64,000 nucleotides of DNA from NCBI RefSeq assembly GCF_002252045.1, contig NZ_NEFF01000003.1:186001-250000 (forward strand), read 5' to 3'. The position numbers and the translations under genes were made by a program. How positions within the stretch are numbered: position 1 is the first letter of the stretch; each line of letters starts with the position of its first letter. The notes below the pieces were generated by a model, which saw only the letters and a program-made list of their open reading frames with translations, had not been told where the DNA came from and made no database searches. Shown piece after piece: positions 39,004 through 47,934 of the stretch. This DNA is from Ignatzschineria sp. F8392 (lineage in GTDB: Bacteria > Pseudomonadota > Gammaproteobacteria > Cardiobacteriales > Wohlfahrtiimonadaceae).

Positions 39004-39351
39004 TATTGAGGCTTTAGAGGATTTTTATTAACAAAATAGGGTTATCCCCTCTTATCCCCACAAGCTGTGGATAAGTTTTGGGATAGCCCTATTATATTGT
39101 TAACCCTCCCCATAAGAATGCGCCTCTCGGAAATTGAGTAATAATAGCTCAGCACAAAGAGTAACATTGTTCTATATTGATTAGTTCCCCCCAATATTTA
39201 TCTTCACATCTTCTCTCTCTCTGCATGGTGCTATCCCAATCGCTCGATTGAACTTCTCCTCCTTTGATAACTACCTCCCGCTTCCCAGAAAAAAACGTTA
39301 CAATAGTTTCCTCTTATCCTCAGATCAAACCTACGGTAGAGTCAAAATCTT
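39004..39351. other. 348-bp gap between the M16 operon and the helicase gene
   Basis: No gene. Its first 100 bp hold a long palindrome with a DnaA box (own entry); the rest is ordinary sequence with the helicase promoter. Confidence 0.55.
39028..39103. other. 76-nt long palindrome containing a DnaA box
   Basis: Nested inverted repeats: outer TTAACAA/TTGTTAA (39028-39034 with 39097-39103); middle 13 bp with one G-T pair (39036-39048 with 39080-39092, ATAGGGTTATCCC side); inner stem around AGC with TGTGGATAAG (39066-39075) against CTTATCCCCACA (39051-39062, two extra Cs). TGTGGATAA (39066-39074) is a perfect DnaA box on the minus strand. No U-tract follows, so a plain terminator is less likely. 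Confidence 0.75.
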
Positions 39352-41307
39352 ATGAATAGAGATCATATTACCCAATTTTTCGCCCAAGATGGGGCATTAA
39401 GCCGCGTGATTGATGGCTATCAGCCTCGTGATGAGCAGATTGAGATGGCAGAAGCGATTGCGCTTGCCATTGAGGAGCAAGATACTCTAATCGTCGAAGC
39501 GGGAACGGGAACGGGGAAAACTTTTGCCTATCTCGTCCCTGCACTTCTCTCTAAAAAGAAGACCCTCATCTCTACCGGAACGAAGCATCTTCAAGATCAG
39601 CTCTATGAGAAGGATATTCCACTCCTTAAAAAGGTGATTAAACACCCTATCTCCACAGCTCTCTTAAAAGGACGCAGTAACTATCTCTGTCTCTATCGAA
39701 CAAAGACACTACGCGCACGCGGTCGCTTTGAGAATAAGAAGCAGGTTGAACAATTTTTCCGAATTGAGCGTTTCTCCCAACAAGATCCTATCGGCGATAT
39801 CACACAGCTCTCCGGCATTACAGAGAATGAATTATGGTCTCAAGTCACTTCAACCACTGAAAACTGCCTCCATAATGAATGTCCTGACTATGAGGAGTGC
39901 TTTGTCTTTAAAGCGCGTAAAAAAGCGATGGACTCAGATATCGTCGTTATCAATCATCATCTCCTTTGTGCCGATTTAGCACTGAAACAGGATGGTTTTG
40001 GGGAGCTTCTTCCCGAAGCGGACATTATTATTATCGATGAAGCCCATCAACTTGCAGAGACTGCCGGACTCTTCTTTAGCACCCAGATCTCTACGAAACA
40101 ATTTCATGATTGGATTGATGATCTCAATAAAGCCATTGCGGTCGATGCTCCCGATTTCAGTGGTCACGATACCGCTGCGGATGCGCTCTTTAAAGCGCTT
40201 ACTGAACTGCGTAAAGCACTGCCACAATATAATCAGCGTTATGCTTTAACTGAGTTTTCAGATAATCCCATCATTACCAATCTCTACCAAGAGATCTATG
40301 AGATTCTTAAAACATTATTACAGATTGTTGATCCTCTCAAAGTTCGGGCACAGATCTTTGCTAAACTGATCGATCGCTTAGAAGAGCTAACAATGACCTG
40401 GAAAATTCTCCTTTTAAGTGAGAAGACCCCTGATTCTATCAATGCGATTAACTGGCTTGAGACCTACACATTCAATATTACATTTCATTCAACGCCACTC
40501 GATATCTCTGAACAGTTTCGGAAAAATAGTGGTCTACTCAATGCTAGCTGGATCTTCACCTCAGCAACATTAGCGGTCAAAGATGATTTTAGCTATTTTT
40601 GCCGCCCATTAGGTTTATCGAAAAAGAATACACTCAAGTTAGAGAGCCCTTTCGATTATCCTCGAACCTCCCTGCTCTACCATCCTGATCATCTTCCACT
40701 ACCGAGCGATCCACGCTTTCTCCCAGAGATGATCGATGCCATTATTCCCATTTTAGAGGTCACTAAAGGGCGAGCATTTATTCTCTTTACAAGCTACCGA
40801 GCGCTCAATGAAGCGAAAGAGCTATTAGGTCGCAAGACCGATTATCCTCTTTTTGTACAGGGTGATCTCCCTAAAATGCAACTCATTGAGGAGTTTAAAG
40901 AGTCCGGCAATGGTGTTCTTTTAGGAACAATGAGCTTCTGGGAAGGGGTCGATGTGAAAGGAGATGCGCTCTCCTGCGTTATTATTGAGAAATTCCCCTT
41001 CGCCTCTCCCGGTGACCCCATTGAGCAAGCAAAGATGGATCTCATTCGTGAACAAGGTTATGATCCTTTCAATACTTATCAGCTTCCCAAAGCAATTATT
41101 GCGCTCAAACAGGGTGTTGGGCGCCTTATTCGAGATCACGATGATTATGGATTACTGGTGATTGCTGATCCCCGCCTCTCTAAGAGTCGCTATGGAAAAC
41201 GATTCCTCGATAGCCTTCCTCCGATGACAAAAACCTTAAAACCGGAGAGAATCTCCCGATTTTTTGATTATATCGAAAGTAGAGATAAGGATAAAAAAGG
41301 AGGATAA
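39352..41307 (+). CDS. DinG/YoaA-type ATP-dependent DNA helicase
   Basis: 651 residues, close to E. coli YoaA (636) and shorter than DinG. XPD-like superfamily 2 helicase: Walker A EAGTGTGKTFAY, DEAH box IIDEAHQL, ISTGTKHLQDQL, and the late motif QGVGRLIRDHDDYG. Four cysteines typical of an Fe-S cluster lie between motifs I and II (YLCLYR and CLHNECPDYEEC). Such helicases help repair stalled forks. No strong ribosome site at the ATG. YoaA is my preferred identity. Confidence 0.85.
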   Translation: MNRDHITQFFAQDGALSRVIDGYQPRDEQIEMAEAIALAIEEQDTLIVEAGTGTGKTFAYLVPALLSKKKTLISTGTKHLQDQLYEKDIPLLKKVIKHPISTALLKGRSNYLCLYRTKTLRARGRFENKKQVEQFFRIERFSQQDPIGDITQLSGITENELWSQVTSTTENCLHNECPDYEECFVFKARKKAMDSDIVVINHHLLCADLALKQDGFGELLPEADIIIIDEAHQLAETAGLFFSTQISTKQFHDWIDDLNKAIAVDAPDFSGHDTAADALFKALTELRKALPQYNQRYALTEFSDNPIITNLYQEIYEILKTLLQIVDPLKVRAQIFAKLIDRLEELTMTWKILLLSEKTPDSINAINWLETYTFNITFHSTPLDISEQFRKNSGLLNASWIFTSATLAVKDDFSYFCRPLGLSKKNTLKLESPFDYPRTSLLYHPDHLPLPSDPRFLPEMIDAIIPILEVTKGRAFILFTSYRALNEAKELLGRKTDYPLFVQGDLPKMQLIEEFKESGNGVLLGTMSFWEGVDVKGDALSCVIIEKFPFASPGDPIEQAKMDLIREQGYDPFNTYQLPKAIIALKQGVGRLIRDHDDYGLLVIADPRLSKSRYGKRFLDSLPPMTKTLKPERISRFFDYIESRDKDKKGG

Positions 41308-41422
41308 AAAGGAGATTAGAAGAGAGAAAATAGACCAATAGACCAATAAATATTACCGATAGTTATTACTGATATCACCCCATTATCGATATTACCCCCT
41401 TTTCCCATAGAGGTTTCATCCC

Positions 41423-42025
41423 ATGAATATCACATTTCTAGGACTCTTCCTGATTGTTGCCGGCTATCTTATCGGCTCACTCTCATCGGCCATTATTCTC
41501 TGTAAACTTGCAGGTCTTCCCGACCCTAGAACAGAAGGATCAGGTAATCCCGGCGCAACTAATGTCATGCGCATCGGAGGTAAAAAACTTGCCGCACTAA
41601 CGCTTTTAGGAGATCTCCTTAAAGGTTTAATTCCGGTCTTGTTAGCAAAAATTTTAGGACAATCTGCGATCGTTATCTCATTGGTTGCCGTTGCTGCCTT
41701 TTTAGGACATCTCTACCCGCTCTTTTTCGGCTTTAAAGGGGGTAAAGGGGTTGCTACAGCATTTGGAGCAGTTTTAGGGCTCAATCCATTTGTCGCACTC
41801 TGCGCTTTTGGCGTATGGCTACTGATCTTCTTTATCAGTAAAATTTCCTCCCTCTCGGCATTAACCGCGGCAATCTCTGTTCCTTTCTTCCTCTTCTTTT
41901 TTAACGCACCAACAGCGATCGTTGGGGCGGTGATCTTTATGGATCTCTTTTTAATCTACCGCCACAAAAGCAATATTGAGCGCCTGTTAAGAGGTGAAGA
42001 GGGGAAACTTAAAGCTAAAAAATAG
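41423..42025 (+). CDS. plsY: Glycerol-3-phosphate acyltransferase PlsY
   Basis: 200 residues with five membrane helices. PlsY moves acyl groups from acyl-phosphate to glycerol-3-phosphate, starting phospholipid synthesis. The three family motifs are visible: GSLSSAIILCKLAGLPDPR, GSGNPGATNVMR, and GHLYPLFFGFKGGKGVATAFG. Length is normal. Confidence 0.95.
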   Translation: MNITFLGLFLIVAGYLIGSLSSAIILCKLAGLPDPRTEGSGNPGATNVMRIGGKKLAALTLLGDLLKGLIPVLLAKILGQSAIVISLVAVAAFLGHLYPLFFGFKGGKGVATAFGAVLGLNPFVALCAFGVWLLIFFISKISSLSALTAAISVPFFLFFFNAPTAIVGAVIFMDLFLIYRHKSNIERLLRGEEGKLKAKK

Positions 42026-42176
42026 CTCAAACAACTCTCAAGAGAGGTCAAAATAGAATCAACAGAGAGTGTAAGCGCCAAAGCTGACCGGAGAGAGAAA
42101 ATGATTACTATAAATCAGCCGCTCTATCGGCTATAATAAGACCTATTTAATTGAAAATTCCTATTTTAAGGACAGC

Positions 42177-43817
42177 ATGAAAGAACGTTTACAGAAAGTT
42201 TTAGCGAACCTAGGATTTGGTTCACGCCGGGAGATTGAGGGTTGGATTAGCGAAGGCCGCATTAAGGTGAATGGCGAAGTCGCTGAACTCGGTTGCCAAA
42301 TAGATGGGACAGAGAGTGTCCACCTAGATGATCGCCGAATTTCTATCGACAAAAGCGAACAAGAGCGCCGTGTCTTAATCTACTACAAACCTGTCGGTGA
42401 GATTACAACGCGCCATGACCCTGAAGGTCGCCCCACAATTTTTGAGAGTCTTCCCTCTATTCGCGATGGCCGTTGGATTACGGTAGGACGACTCGATATT
42501 AATACACAAGGATTGCTCCTTGTGACCAATGATGGTGAGCTCGCGCACCGTTTGATGCACCCCTCTCATGAATTAGAACGTGAATATGCCGTACGTGTGA
42601 TTGGTGAATTTACCGATGAGATGGCTGACAATATGCGTAATGGTATCGAATTTGAAGATGGTATCTCTAAATTTGAAGAGATTCTCTGGTCAGGCGGTAC
42701 AGGTGCAAACTTCTGGTATCACGTCACCGTCAAAGGAGGGAAAAACCGTGAGGTTCGTCGCCTTTGGGAATCCCAAGGTTTGATGGTCTCTCGTCTTATC
42801 CGTATTCGCTATGGCAATGTGGAGTTACCACCGGGATTACGTGAAGGCCAATTTATCGATATCGACCCAGAAGTCTTAAAAGAGTTAGTTGAGTCTGTCG
42901 GTCTTGAACATCAACACGTTGTTCTCGATGAGAAGCAAGAGCGTCAAAGAACAAAAGCACGCCGTATCGGTAGTGTTCAGGAGCGCCGTCGTGAATTGAG
43001 TCGCAGTCCGCGCCCAAGAAGTGATGAACGTGGCGAGCGTAGTGATCGCGGTGAGCGCAGTAACTTCGGTCGTAGCAATGATCGTTTCGAGCGCCGTAAT
43101 TCATCTGATCGCCCTGATAATCGTGGAGATCGTACCAATCGTGGCGAGCGTAGTGATCGCGGTGAGCGTAGTAACTTCGGTCGTAGCAATGATCGTTTCG
43201 AGCGCCGTAATTCATCTGATCGCCCTGATAATCGTGGAGATCGTACCAATCGTGGCGAACGCAGTGATCGCGGTGAGCGTAGTAACTTCGGTCGTAGCAA
43301 TGATCGTTTCGAGCGCCGTAATTCATCTGATCGCCCTGATAACCGTGGAGATCGTACCAATCGTGGCGATCGCGGTGAGCGTAGTAACTTCGGTCGTAGC
43401 AATGATCGTTTCGATCGCAGATCATCTGATCGCCCTGACAATCGCGGAGATCGCGCAGGTCGTGGTGAGCGCAGTGATCGTGGTGAGCGTAGTAACTTCG
43501 GTCGTAGCAATGATCGTTTTGAGCGCCGTAATTCATCTGATCGCCCTGATAATCGTGGAGATCGTACCAATCGTGGCGAGCGGAGTGATCGCGGTGAACG
43601 TAGTAACTTCGGTCGTAGTGATAACCGTGGCCAGAGAGATGAGCGCGATAATCGTAGCTTTGGATCACAAGATTCGCGTCGCCACAATCGTTCAGAAACA
43701 CGCTCTTTTAACCACGACCGCAACGAAGGTCAACGCGGAGCAGGAAGAGGCAGAGATTCTGGTCGAGACTTCAAACGGGATGGGAATCGCGATTCTGACC
43801 GCCGATCTCGCTCATAG
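42177..43817 (+). CDS. rluB: 23S rRNA pseudouridine synthase RluB with long repeat tail
   Basis: 546 residues against about 290 in E. coli. S4 domain about 1-60; catalytic loop GRLDINTQGLLL with Asp near 106; GGKNREVRRLWESQGLMVSRLIRIRYG is the RluB/RluE form. It should modify U2605 of 23S rRNA. From about residue 282 onward the protein is an Arg/Asp/Ser/Asn-rich tail with 37-residue repeats (own entry), then a further basic end. RGG-like basic tails bind RNA; here it is probably disordered and RNA-interacting. The repeated DNA also opens long shadow frames on other strands. Confidence 0.92.
   Translation: MKERLQKVLANLGFGSRREIEGWISEGRIKVNGEVAELGCQIDGTESVHLDDRRISIDKSEQERRVLIYYKPVGEITTRHDPEGRPTIFESLPSIRDGRWITVGRLDINTQGLLLVTNDGELAHRLMHPSHELEREYAVRVIGEFTDEMADNMRNGIEFEDGISKFEEILWSGGTGANFWYHVTVKGGKNREVRRLWESQGLMVSRLIRIRYGNVELPPGLREGQFIDIDPEVLKELVESVGLEHQHVVLDEKQERQRTKARRIGSVQERRRELSRSPRPRSDERGERSDRGERSNFGRSNDRFERRNSSDRPDNRGDRTNRGERSDRGERSNFGRSNDRFERRNSSDRPDNRGDRTNRGERSDRGERSNFGRSNDRFERRNSSDRPDNRGDRTNRGDRGERSNFGRSNDRFDRRSSDRPDNRGDRAGRGERSDRGERSNFGRSNDRFERRNSSDRPDNRGDRTNRGERSDRGERSNFGRSDNRGQRDERDNRSFGSQDSRRHNRSETRSFNHDRNEGQRGAGRGRDSGRDFKRDGNRDSDRRSRS
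43020..43630 (+). repeat. 111-bp (37-codon) coding tandem repeats in rluB
   Basis: The landmark SNFGRS recurs with its TAACTTCGG at 43061, 43172, 43283, 43385, 43493 and 43604: spacings 111, 111, 102, 108, 111. All spacings are multiples of three. Each unit reads roughly NDRFERRNSSDRPDNRGDR then TNRGERSDRGERSNFGRS. The high identity at third positions shows recent amplification. Confidence 0.95.
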
Positions 43818-43839
43818 CCCCAGATAGCGGGAATATCTT

Positions 43840-43877
43840 ATAAAGATCTTTTGCATTGCAGGAGGTCTTTATTTATT
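43840..43877 (+). terminator. Likely rluB terminator
   Basis: 9-bp stem ATAAAGATC/GGTCTTTAT with one G-T pair (43840-43848 with 43864-43872), T-rich 3' side. Confidence 0.55.
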
Positions 43878-44084
43878 TCTAGCGCTCTCTAAGTTTCAAA
43901 GTTTTAAATTTCAAAGTTTTAAGTTTTGAGAAGAGATCTTAAAAATATCTAATAGAATGATCTCTCAAACATCTACTCACCTATAACAATCGATGAGATA
44001 GTGCGATTTTAACCGATAAGCATCAGATCAGTCGCCCTCGATAACAATATTAATATTAGCCTTAGTGTTACTATTAATAGCAAA

Positions 44085-44120
44085 ATTGGTATCAAAATTG
44101 GTGTCAAGATCGGTATCAAG
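44085..44120 (+). repeat. 12-bp tandem repeat before the ABC transporter operon
   Basis: Three units: ATTGGTATCAAA, ATTGGTGTCAAG, ATCGGTATCAAG. Together with AAGTTTTAAATTTC-like repeats around 43890-43935, it makes up much of the 338-bp gap after rluB, which has no gene. Confidence 0.85.
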
Positions 44121-44155
44121 ATCGCCATCATCGAACAAACTAATGAGGATCGTTT

Positions 44156-45100
44156 ATGTCAACGCCATTAGCACTCAAGATAACAGATCTAAAAAAACAG
44201 TATCAAAATGGGAAAGTCGCCCTGAAAGGGATCAACTTAGAAGTTAAAGAGGGAGATTTCTTTGCGCTATTAGGACCGAATGGCGCCGGAAAATCCACCA
44301 CTATCGGTATTATTACCGATCTGGTACAACCTACTTCTGGCCATGTTGAGGTATTTGGGATCGATACCCAAAAAAATCGCAATCTAGCAAAGTCGATGAT
44401 CGGCTTAGTACCACAAGAATTTAACTTCAATCCCTTTGAACCTTGCGAAGAGATTGTTATCAATCAAGCGGGTTATCTAGGCATTCCTCGCAGTGAGGCA
44501 AGAAAACGTACTGCAGAGTTACTCAAATTATTAGATCTTACGGATAAAGCCAAAGTGATGGCGCGAGAACTCTCAGGAGGCATGAAGCGCCGTTTGATGA
44601 TCGCCCGAGCATTAGTCCATAATCCTCGTCTTCTTATTCTTGATGAGCCGACTGCCGGCGTTGATATCGAAATTCGAAGACAGACCTGGGAGCTGATGAA
44701 GCGGGTCAATGCTGCCGGAACAACTATTATTCTGACCACTCACTATTTAGAGGAGGCAGAACAGATGTGTAAAAATATCGCCATTATCAATCATGGAGAG
44801 ATTGTTCAGCAGAGCTCAATGAGTGCCCTTCTCCGAGAGTTACAATCAGAATCATTTATTCTCGATCTAAGTGCGCCGGCAACAGAACTACCACAAATCC
44901 CAGGAATTGAGCTGAAGCTCATCGATCCTATGACCTTAGAGGCGGAGATCACCAAGCCACATACGATCAATGATCTCTTTATGGGGCTCAATACTAAAAA
45001 TATTAAGATCGACACCATGCGAAATAAAGCAAATCGTTTAGAGGAGCTCTTCCTTCGCATTACCAATGAACCACAAACAACAGGAGCAAAAGATGAGTAA
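44156..45100 (+). CDS. yadG: ABC transporter ATP-binding protein, YadG-like
   Basis: 314 residues. Full ABC cassette: Walker A GPNGAGKSTT, Q-loop VPQEFNF, signature LSGGMKRRLMIARAL, Walker B LLILDEPTAGVD, H-loop TTHYLEEAE. C-terminal 80 residues are the DrrA/YadG-type regulatory tail. Pairs with the permease gene that starts inside its stop codon. Exporters of this group have no firm substrate. Confidence 0.88.
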   Translation: MSTPLALKITDLKKQYQNGKVALKGINLEVKEGDFFALLGPNGAGKSTTIGIITDLVQPTSGHVEVFGIDTQKNRNLAKSMIGLVPQEFNFNPFEPCEEIVINQAGYLGIPRSEARKRTAELLKLLDLTDKAKVMARELSGGMKRRLMIARALVHNPRLLILDEPTAGVDIEIRRQTWELMKRVNAAGTTIILTTHYLEEAEQMCKNIAIINHGEIVQQSSMSALLRELQSESFILDLSAPATELPQIPGIELKLIDPMTLEAEITKPHTINDLFMGLNTKNIKIDTMRNKANRLEELFLRITNEPQTTGAKDE

Positions 45101-45866
45101 CCGCGCTTATTGGATCGCTTTTTATACTATTTTGACAAAAGAGATCTATCGTTTTGTTCGTATCTGGCCACAAACACTGCTTCCGCCACTCATCACAACT
45201 ATTCTCTACTTCCTTATCTTCGGTAAGGTGATTGGGGATCGTGTTGGTGCAATGGATGGCGTTACTTATGCCCAATTTATCGCACCGGGATTAATTATGA
45301 TGACTGTGATTAGCAATAGCTATTCCAATGTTGTCTCCTCCTTCTTTAGTGCAAAGTACTCTCACCATATTGAAGAGATGTTAGTAGCACCGGTTCCTAA
45401 TATTGTGATTATTGCCGGCTATGTTATGGGGGGCGTTGCCCGAGGATTGGCCGTTGGTGGAATTGTCACCATTGTGGCGCTCTTCTTTATCGATATGAAG
45501 ATCGATAATATCCTTCTGATGCTACTCATCTTCCTCCTCACCTCGCTCGTCTTCTCGCTTGCCGGCTTAATTAATGCCATCTTCGCACGAAGCTTCGATG
45601 ATATCTCTATTATTCCCACCTTTATCTTAACGCCACTGACCTATCTTGGGGGTGTCTTCTACTCAGTCTCTCTCTTACCTGAGTTTTGGCAAAATATCTC
45701 CTACTTTAACCCGGTACTCTATATGGTGAGTGCCTTCCGTTATAGTATTTTAGGAGTTTCCGATATCAATATCTTTACGGCGATTACGCTACTTTTAGGA
45801 TTTTTTATCGTTCTCTTTTCAGTCGCTTACTATCTGCTACATAAAGGAACGGGCTTAAAATCATAA
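45093..45866 (+). CDS. yadH: ABC-2 type permease, YadH-like
   Basis: 257 residues from the ATG at 45093, which has GGAG seven bases upstream and overlaps the yadG stop; an in-frame ATG at 45066 is less likely. Six membrane helices in ABC2_membrane pattern, with HIEEMLVAPVPN and the late YLGGVFYSVSLLPEFWQ. Membrane half of the YadGH exporter. Confidence 0.88.
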   Translation: MSNRAYWIAFYTILTKEIYRFVRIWPQTLLPPLITTILYFLIFGKVIGDRVGAMDGVTYAQFIAPGLIMMTVISNSYSNVVSSFFSAKYSHHIEEMLVAPVPNIVIIAGYVMGGVARGLAVGGIVTIVALFFIDMKIDNILLMLLIFLLTSLVFSLAGLINAIFARSFDDISIIPTFILTPLTYLGGVFYSVSLLPEFWQNISYFNPVLYMVSAFRYSILGVSDINIFTAITLLLGFFIVLFSVAYYLLHKGTGLKS

Positions 45867-46066
45867 CAGGATCGATATCGTTTCAAGATCGCAAGTGGTA
45901 GAATTGTAAGTTAAATTTCTTTTAAAATTCTTTTACAAATATTCATTCTTATCACCACTGCATTCTTGTAACGATCAATCAATAAGGATCTGATAACGTT
46001 GAATAAGATTCAATAGAGATTCAATAGAGATTACCTAGAATTACTTTTCTGATTTGAGACTTTTTT

Positions 46067-46849
46067 ATGAAACATCTAAAACTCCTCTTCACGCTCTCTT
46101 GCGCTTGGATTATTGCGGCCTGTGCCGGCAATCCTCCTAATCCTTATGACCCTTATGAAGGTTATAACCGAGCGACTTATGAGTTCAATACCGCTATCGA
46201 TAATGCCATCGCAAAGCCTGTTGCTAAAGGCTACGTTAAGGTCGTTCCTAAAACAGTTCGTACCGGCGTTAGTAATGCCCTTGAAAACTTAGCAGACACA
46301 CGTTATACCGTTGTTAACTTAACGCAAGGTGAACCTGTTGCCGCATTAGAGAGTCTCCACCGCTTTGTCTTCAACTCAACCTTTGGTCTTTTAGGTTTAG
46401 TAGATGTTACAGAACTCTTTAATCTTCCCCCTAAACAGAAGAATGATATGGGCGTTACTTTTGCCAAGATGGGGTGGGCTAATAGTAACTATTTTGTTGT
46501 TCCGTTGATCGGCCCATCAACTTCCCGCGATACTGTCGGTGTTGTTGCCGATGTCTTTGCAACTCCTTATGCTTATGCCTTTAATGATTGGGTCAGTTTA
46601 GGCGTTTTAGTTGCCGGAGGAATCGACCTTCGGAGTAAACTTCTCGATGTTGAGTCGGTGACAACAACTGCAGCACTCGACCCTTATGTCTTTCAACGTG
46701 AAGCGTATCTTCAATTTAGAAACCAACAACTTAAAAATCATGGTGTGAAATATATTCAGTCAGCTCATGAACGTGAATCACTCTATGAAGATGATGAGGA
46801 AGATGCAGGACTCTCGATTGCAGAGTTAGCGCGTCAAAGAAATCAATAG
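46067..46849 (+). CDS. mlaA: Outer-membrane lipid asymmetry lipoprotein MlaA
   Basis: 260 residues. Lipobox IAAC with Cys19 makes it a lipoprotein. DPYEGYNRATYEFN and the RFVFNSTFGLLGLVDV segment are the VacJ/MlaA hallmarks; the short helices form the ring that extracts misplaced phospholipid from the outer membrane. The mlaBCDEF genes are not in the window, as is usual. Confidence 0.93.
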   Translation: MKHLKLLFTLSCAWIIAACAGNPPNPYDPYEGYNRATYEFNTAIDNAIAKPVAKGYVKVVPKTVRTGVSNALENLADTRYTVVNLTQGEPVAALESLHRFVFNSTFGLLGLVDVTELFNLPPKQKNDMGVTFAKMGWANSNYFVVPLIGPSTSRDTVGVVADVFATPYAYAFNDWVSLGVLVAGGIDLRSKLLDVESVTTTAALDPYVFQREAYLQFRNQQLKNHGVKYIQSAHERESLYEDDEEDAGLSIAELARQRNQ

Positions 46850-46871
46850 AAAGCATTCTACAAGCTCTTTA

Positions 46872-46920
46872 GAAGGCGTTTAGTCAATTTAGTCGATTGA
46901 TTAAGCGCCTTTCATTTTCC
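46872..46920 (+). terminator. Possible mlaA terminator
   Basis: Stem AAGGCG/CGCCTT (46873-46878 with 46906-46911) plus inner TCAAT/ATTGA pairing, followed by a T-rich CATTTTCC. Confidence 0.5.
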
Positions 46921-46944
46921 GATTTCACTCAAAACTTTACTTAA

Positions 46945-46960
46945 AGTTTCACGTGAAATT
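46945..46960. promoter_or_regulatory. parS-like palindrome (ParB site candidate)
   Basis: AGTTTCACGTGAAATT matches the chromosomal parS consensus TGTTTCACGTGAAACA at 13 of 16 positions; the central 12 bases TTTCACGTGAAA are a perfect palindrome. It is intergenic, between mlaA and rsmE. The flanks hold related TTTCACTTAAA repeats, so it may also be a by-product of them. Confidence 0.5.
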
Positions 46961-47010
46961 TCACTTAAAAATTCACTTAAAAATTTAACTCAAGCGATAA
47001 AGGAGTCTTC

Positions 47011-47832
47011 ATGCGTCGCTACGTCAATCAACCCTTAGCTATTGGTGCCGATATTATTTTAGAAGATGAGGATTATAACTATATTGTCCGTGTCTTACGC
47101 CATCGCGAGGGTGATTCTATCGTACTCTTCAATGGTGAAGGTGGCGAATATCATGGCATTATCATCGAAATTACAAAACGACACTTAACCGTTCGTCTTA
47201 AAAAATATAATCCGATCAATCGAGGGAGTTGTATCAAAATCAATATCCTACAATCCCTTGTCAAAGGGGAGAAGATGGACTTTGTGCTGCAAAAAGGAAG
47301 TGAACTCGGCATGCACTCCATCACACCTATTGTGACAGAGCGAAGTGTTCTTCACCTGAAAAAGGAGCAATTACCAAAACGTCTCGAACGTTGGCACCAG
47401 ATCATCACCGCTGCTTGTGAACAGTGCGGGCTCAATATTCCCCCACAACTTCATGAACCGATTGCGCTTAAAGAGTGGATCGAAAATCACGCTTCTGAAG
47501 AGGAGTCACTGCTCATTACGCTCTCCCCTACGGCTGAACAGAGTCTAGGGAACTTTCTATCTAATGATCTAGAAGATGGCGAGACAATGCCGGCATCGAT
47601 CACCTTTATCATTGGCCCTGAAGGGGGATTAAGTGATGAAGAGATTGAATTACTTCAGAAAGCGGGGGCGCATAGCGTGACGTTAGGACCTAGAATCTTA
47701 CGCACTGAAACAGCAGCACTCTCCGTGATCTCCACACTGCAAGGAATTATCGGCGATTGGAGTGAAGCAGCAGAACGAACGATCGAGATTGAAAATGATG
47801 AATATCTCCAAACCCATGAAGAATTTGATTAA
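47011..47832 (+). CDS. rsmE: 16S rRNA m3U1498 methyltransferase RsmE
   Basis: 273 residues, slightly above the usual 243-250; the excess is an acidic C-terminal tail. N-terminal PUA-like domain (HYIVRVLRHREGD-type, about 20-75) and SPOUT methyltransferase with FIIGPEGGLSDEEI and LGPRILRTETAAL, which form the trefoil knot. AAAGGAG is well placed. gshB follows after 102 bp, a common pairing. Confidence 0.93.
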   Translation: MRRYVNQPLAIGADIILEDEDYNYIVRVLRHREGDSIVLFNGEGGEYHGIIIEITKRHLTVRLKKYNPINRGSCIKINILQSLVKGEKMDFVLQKGSELGMHSITPIVTERSVLHLKKEQLPKRLERWHQIITAACEQCGLNIPPQLHEPIALKEWIENHASEEESLLITLSPTAEQSLGNFLSNDLEDGETMPASITFIIGPEGGLSDEEIELLQKAGAHSVTLGPRILRTETAALSVISTLQGIIGDWSEAAERTIEIENDEYLQTHEEFD

Positions 47833-47934
47833 ACAGGAGCGTGTAGCATTGCGGAAGATCACTCTTGGTGAGAAAGTGGTAAAATAACCCAATCGATATT
47901 ATGAGATGGGATTTCAACCCGCAAAAGGAACGTT

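Noticed and set aside
39028-39103. Origin of replication at the DnaA box
   Set aside because: Only one perfect box, no dnaA/dnaN/gyrB nearby and no AT-rich unwinding array.
43020-43630. Regular repeats that could be mistaken for a CRISPR array
   Set aside because: Period 102-111 bp, whole unit repeated with no unique spacers, and entirely within the rluB frame.
42853-43827. Long alternative frames (282, 248, 268 codons) over the rluB tail
   Set aside because: They mirror the codon repeats of rluB in other frames and have extreme composition (R/S/P, H/D/Y or I/V only).
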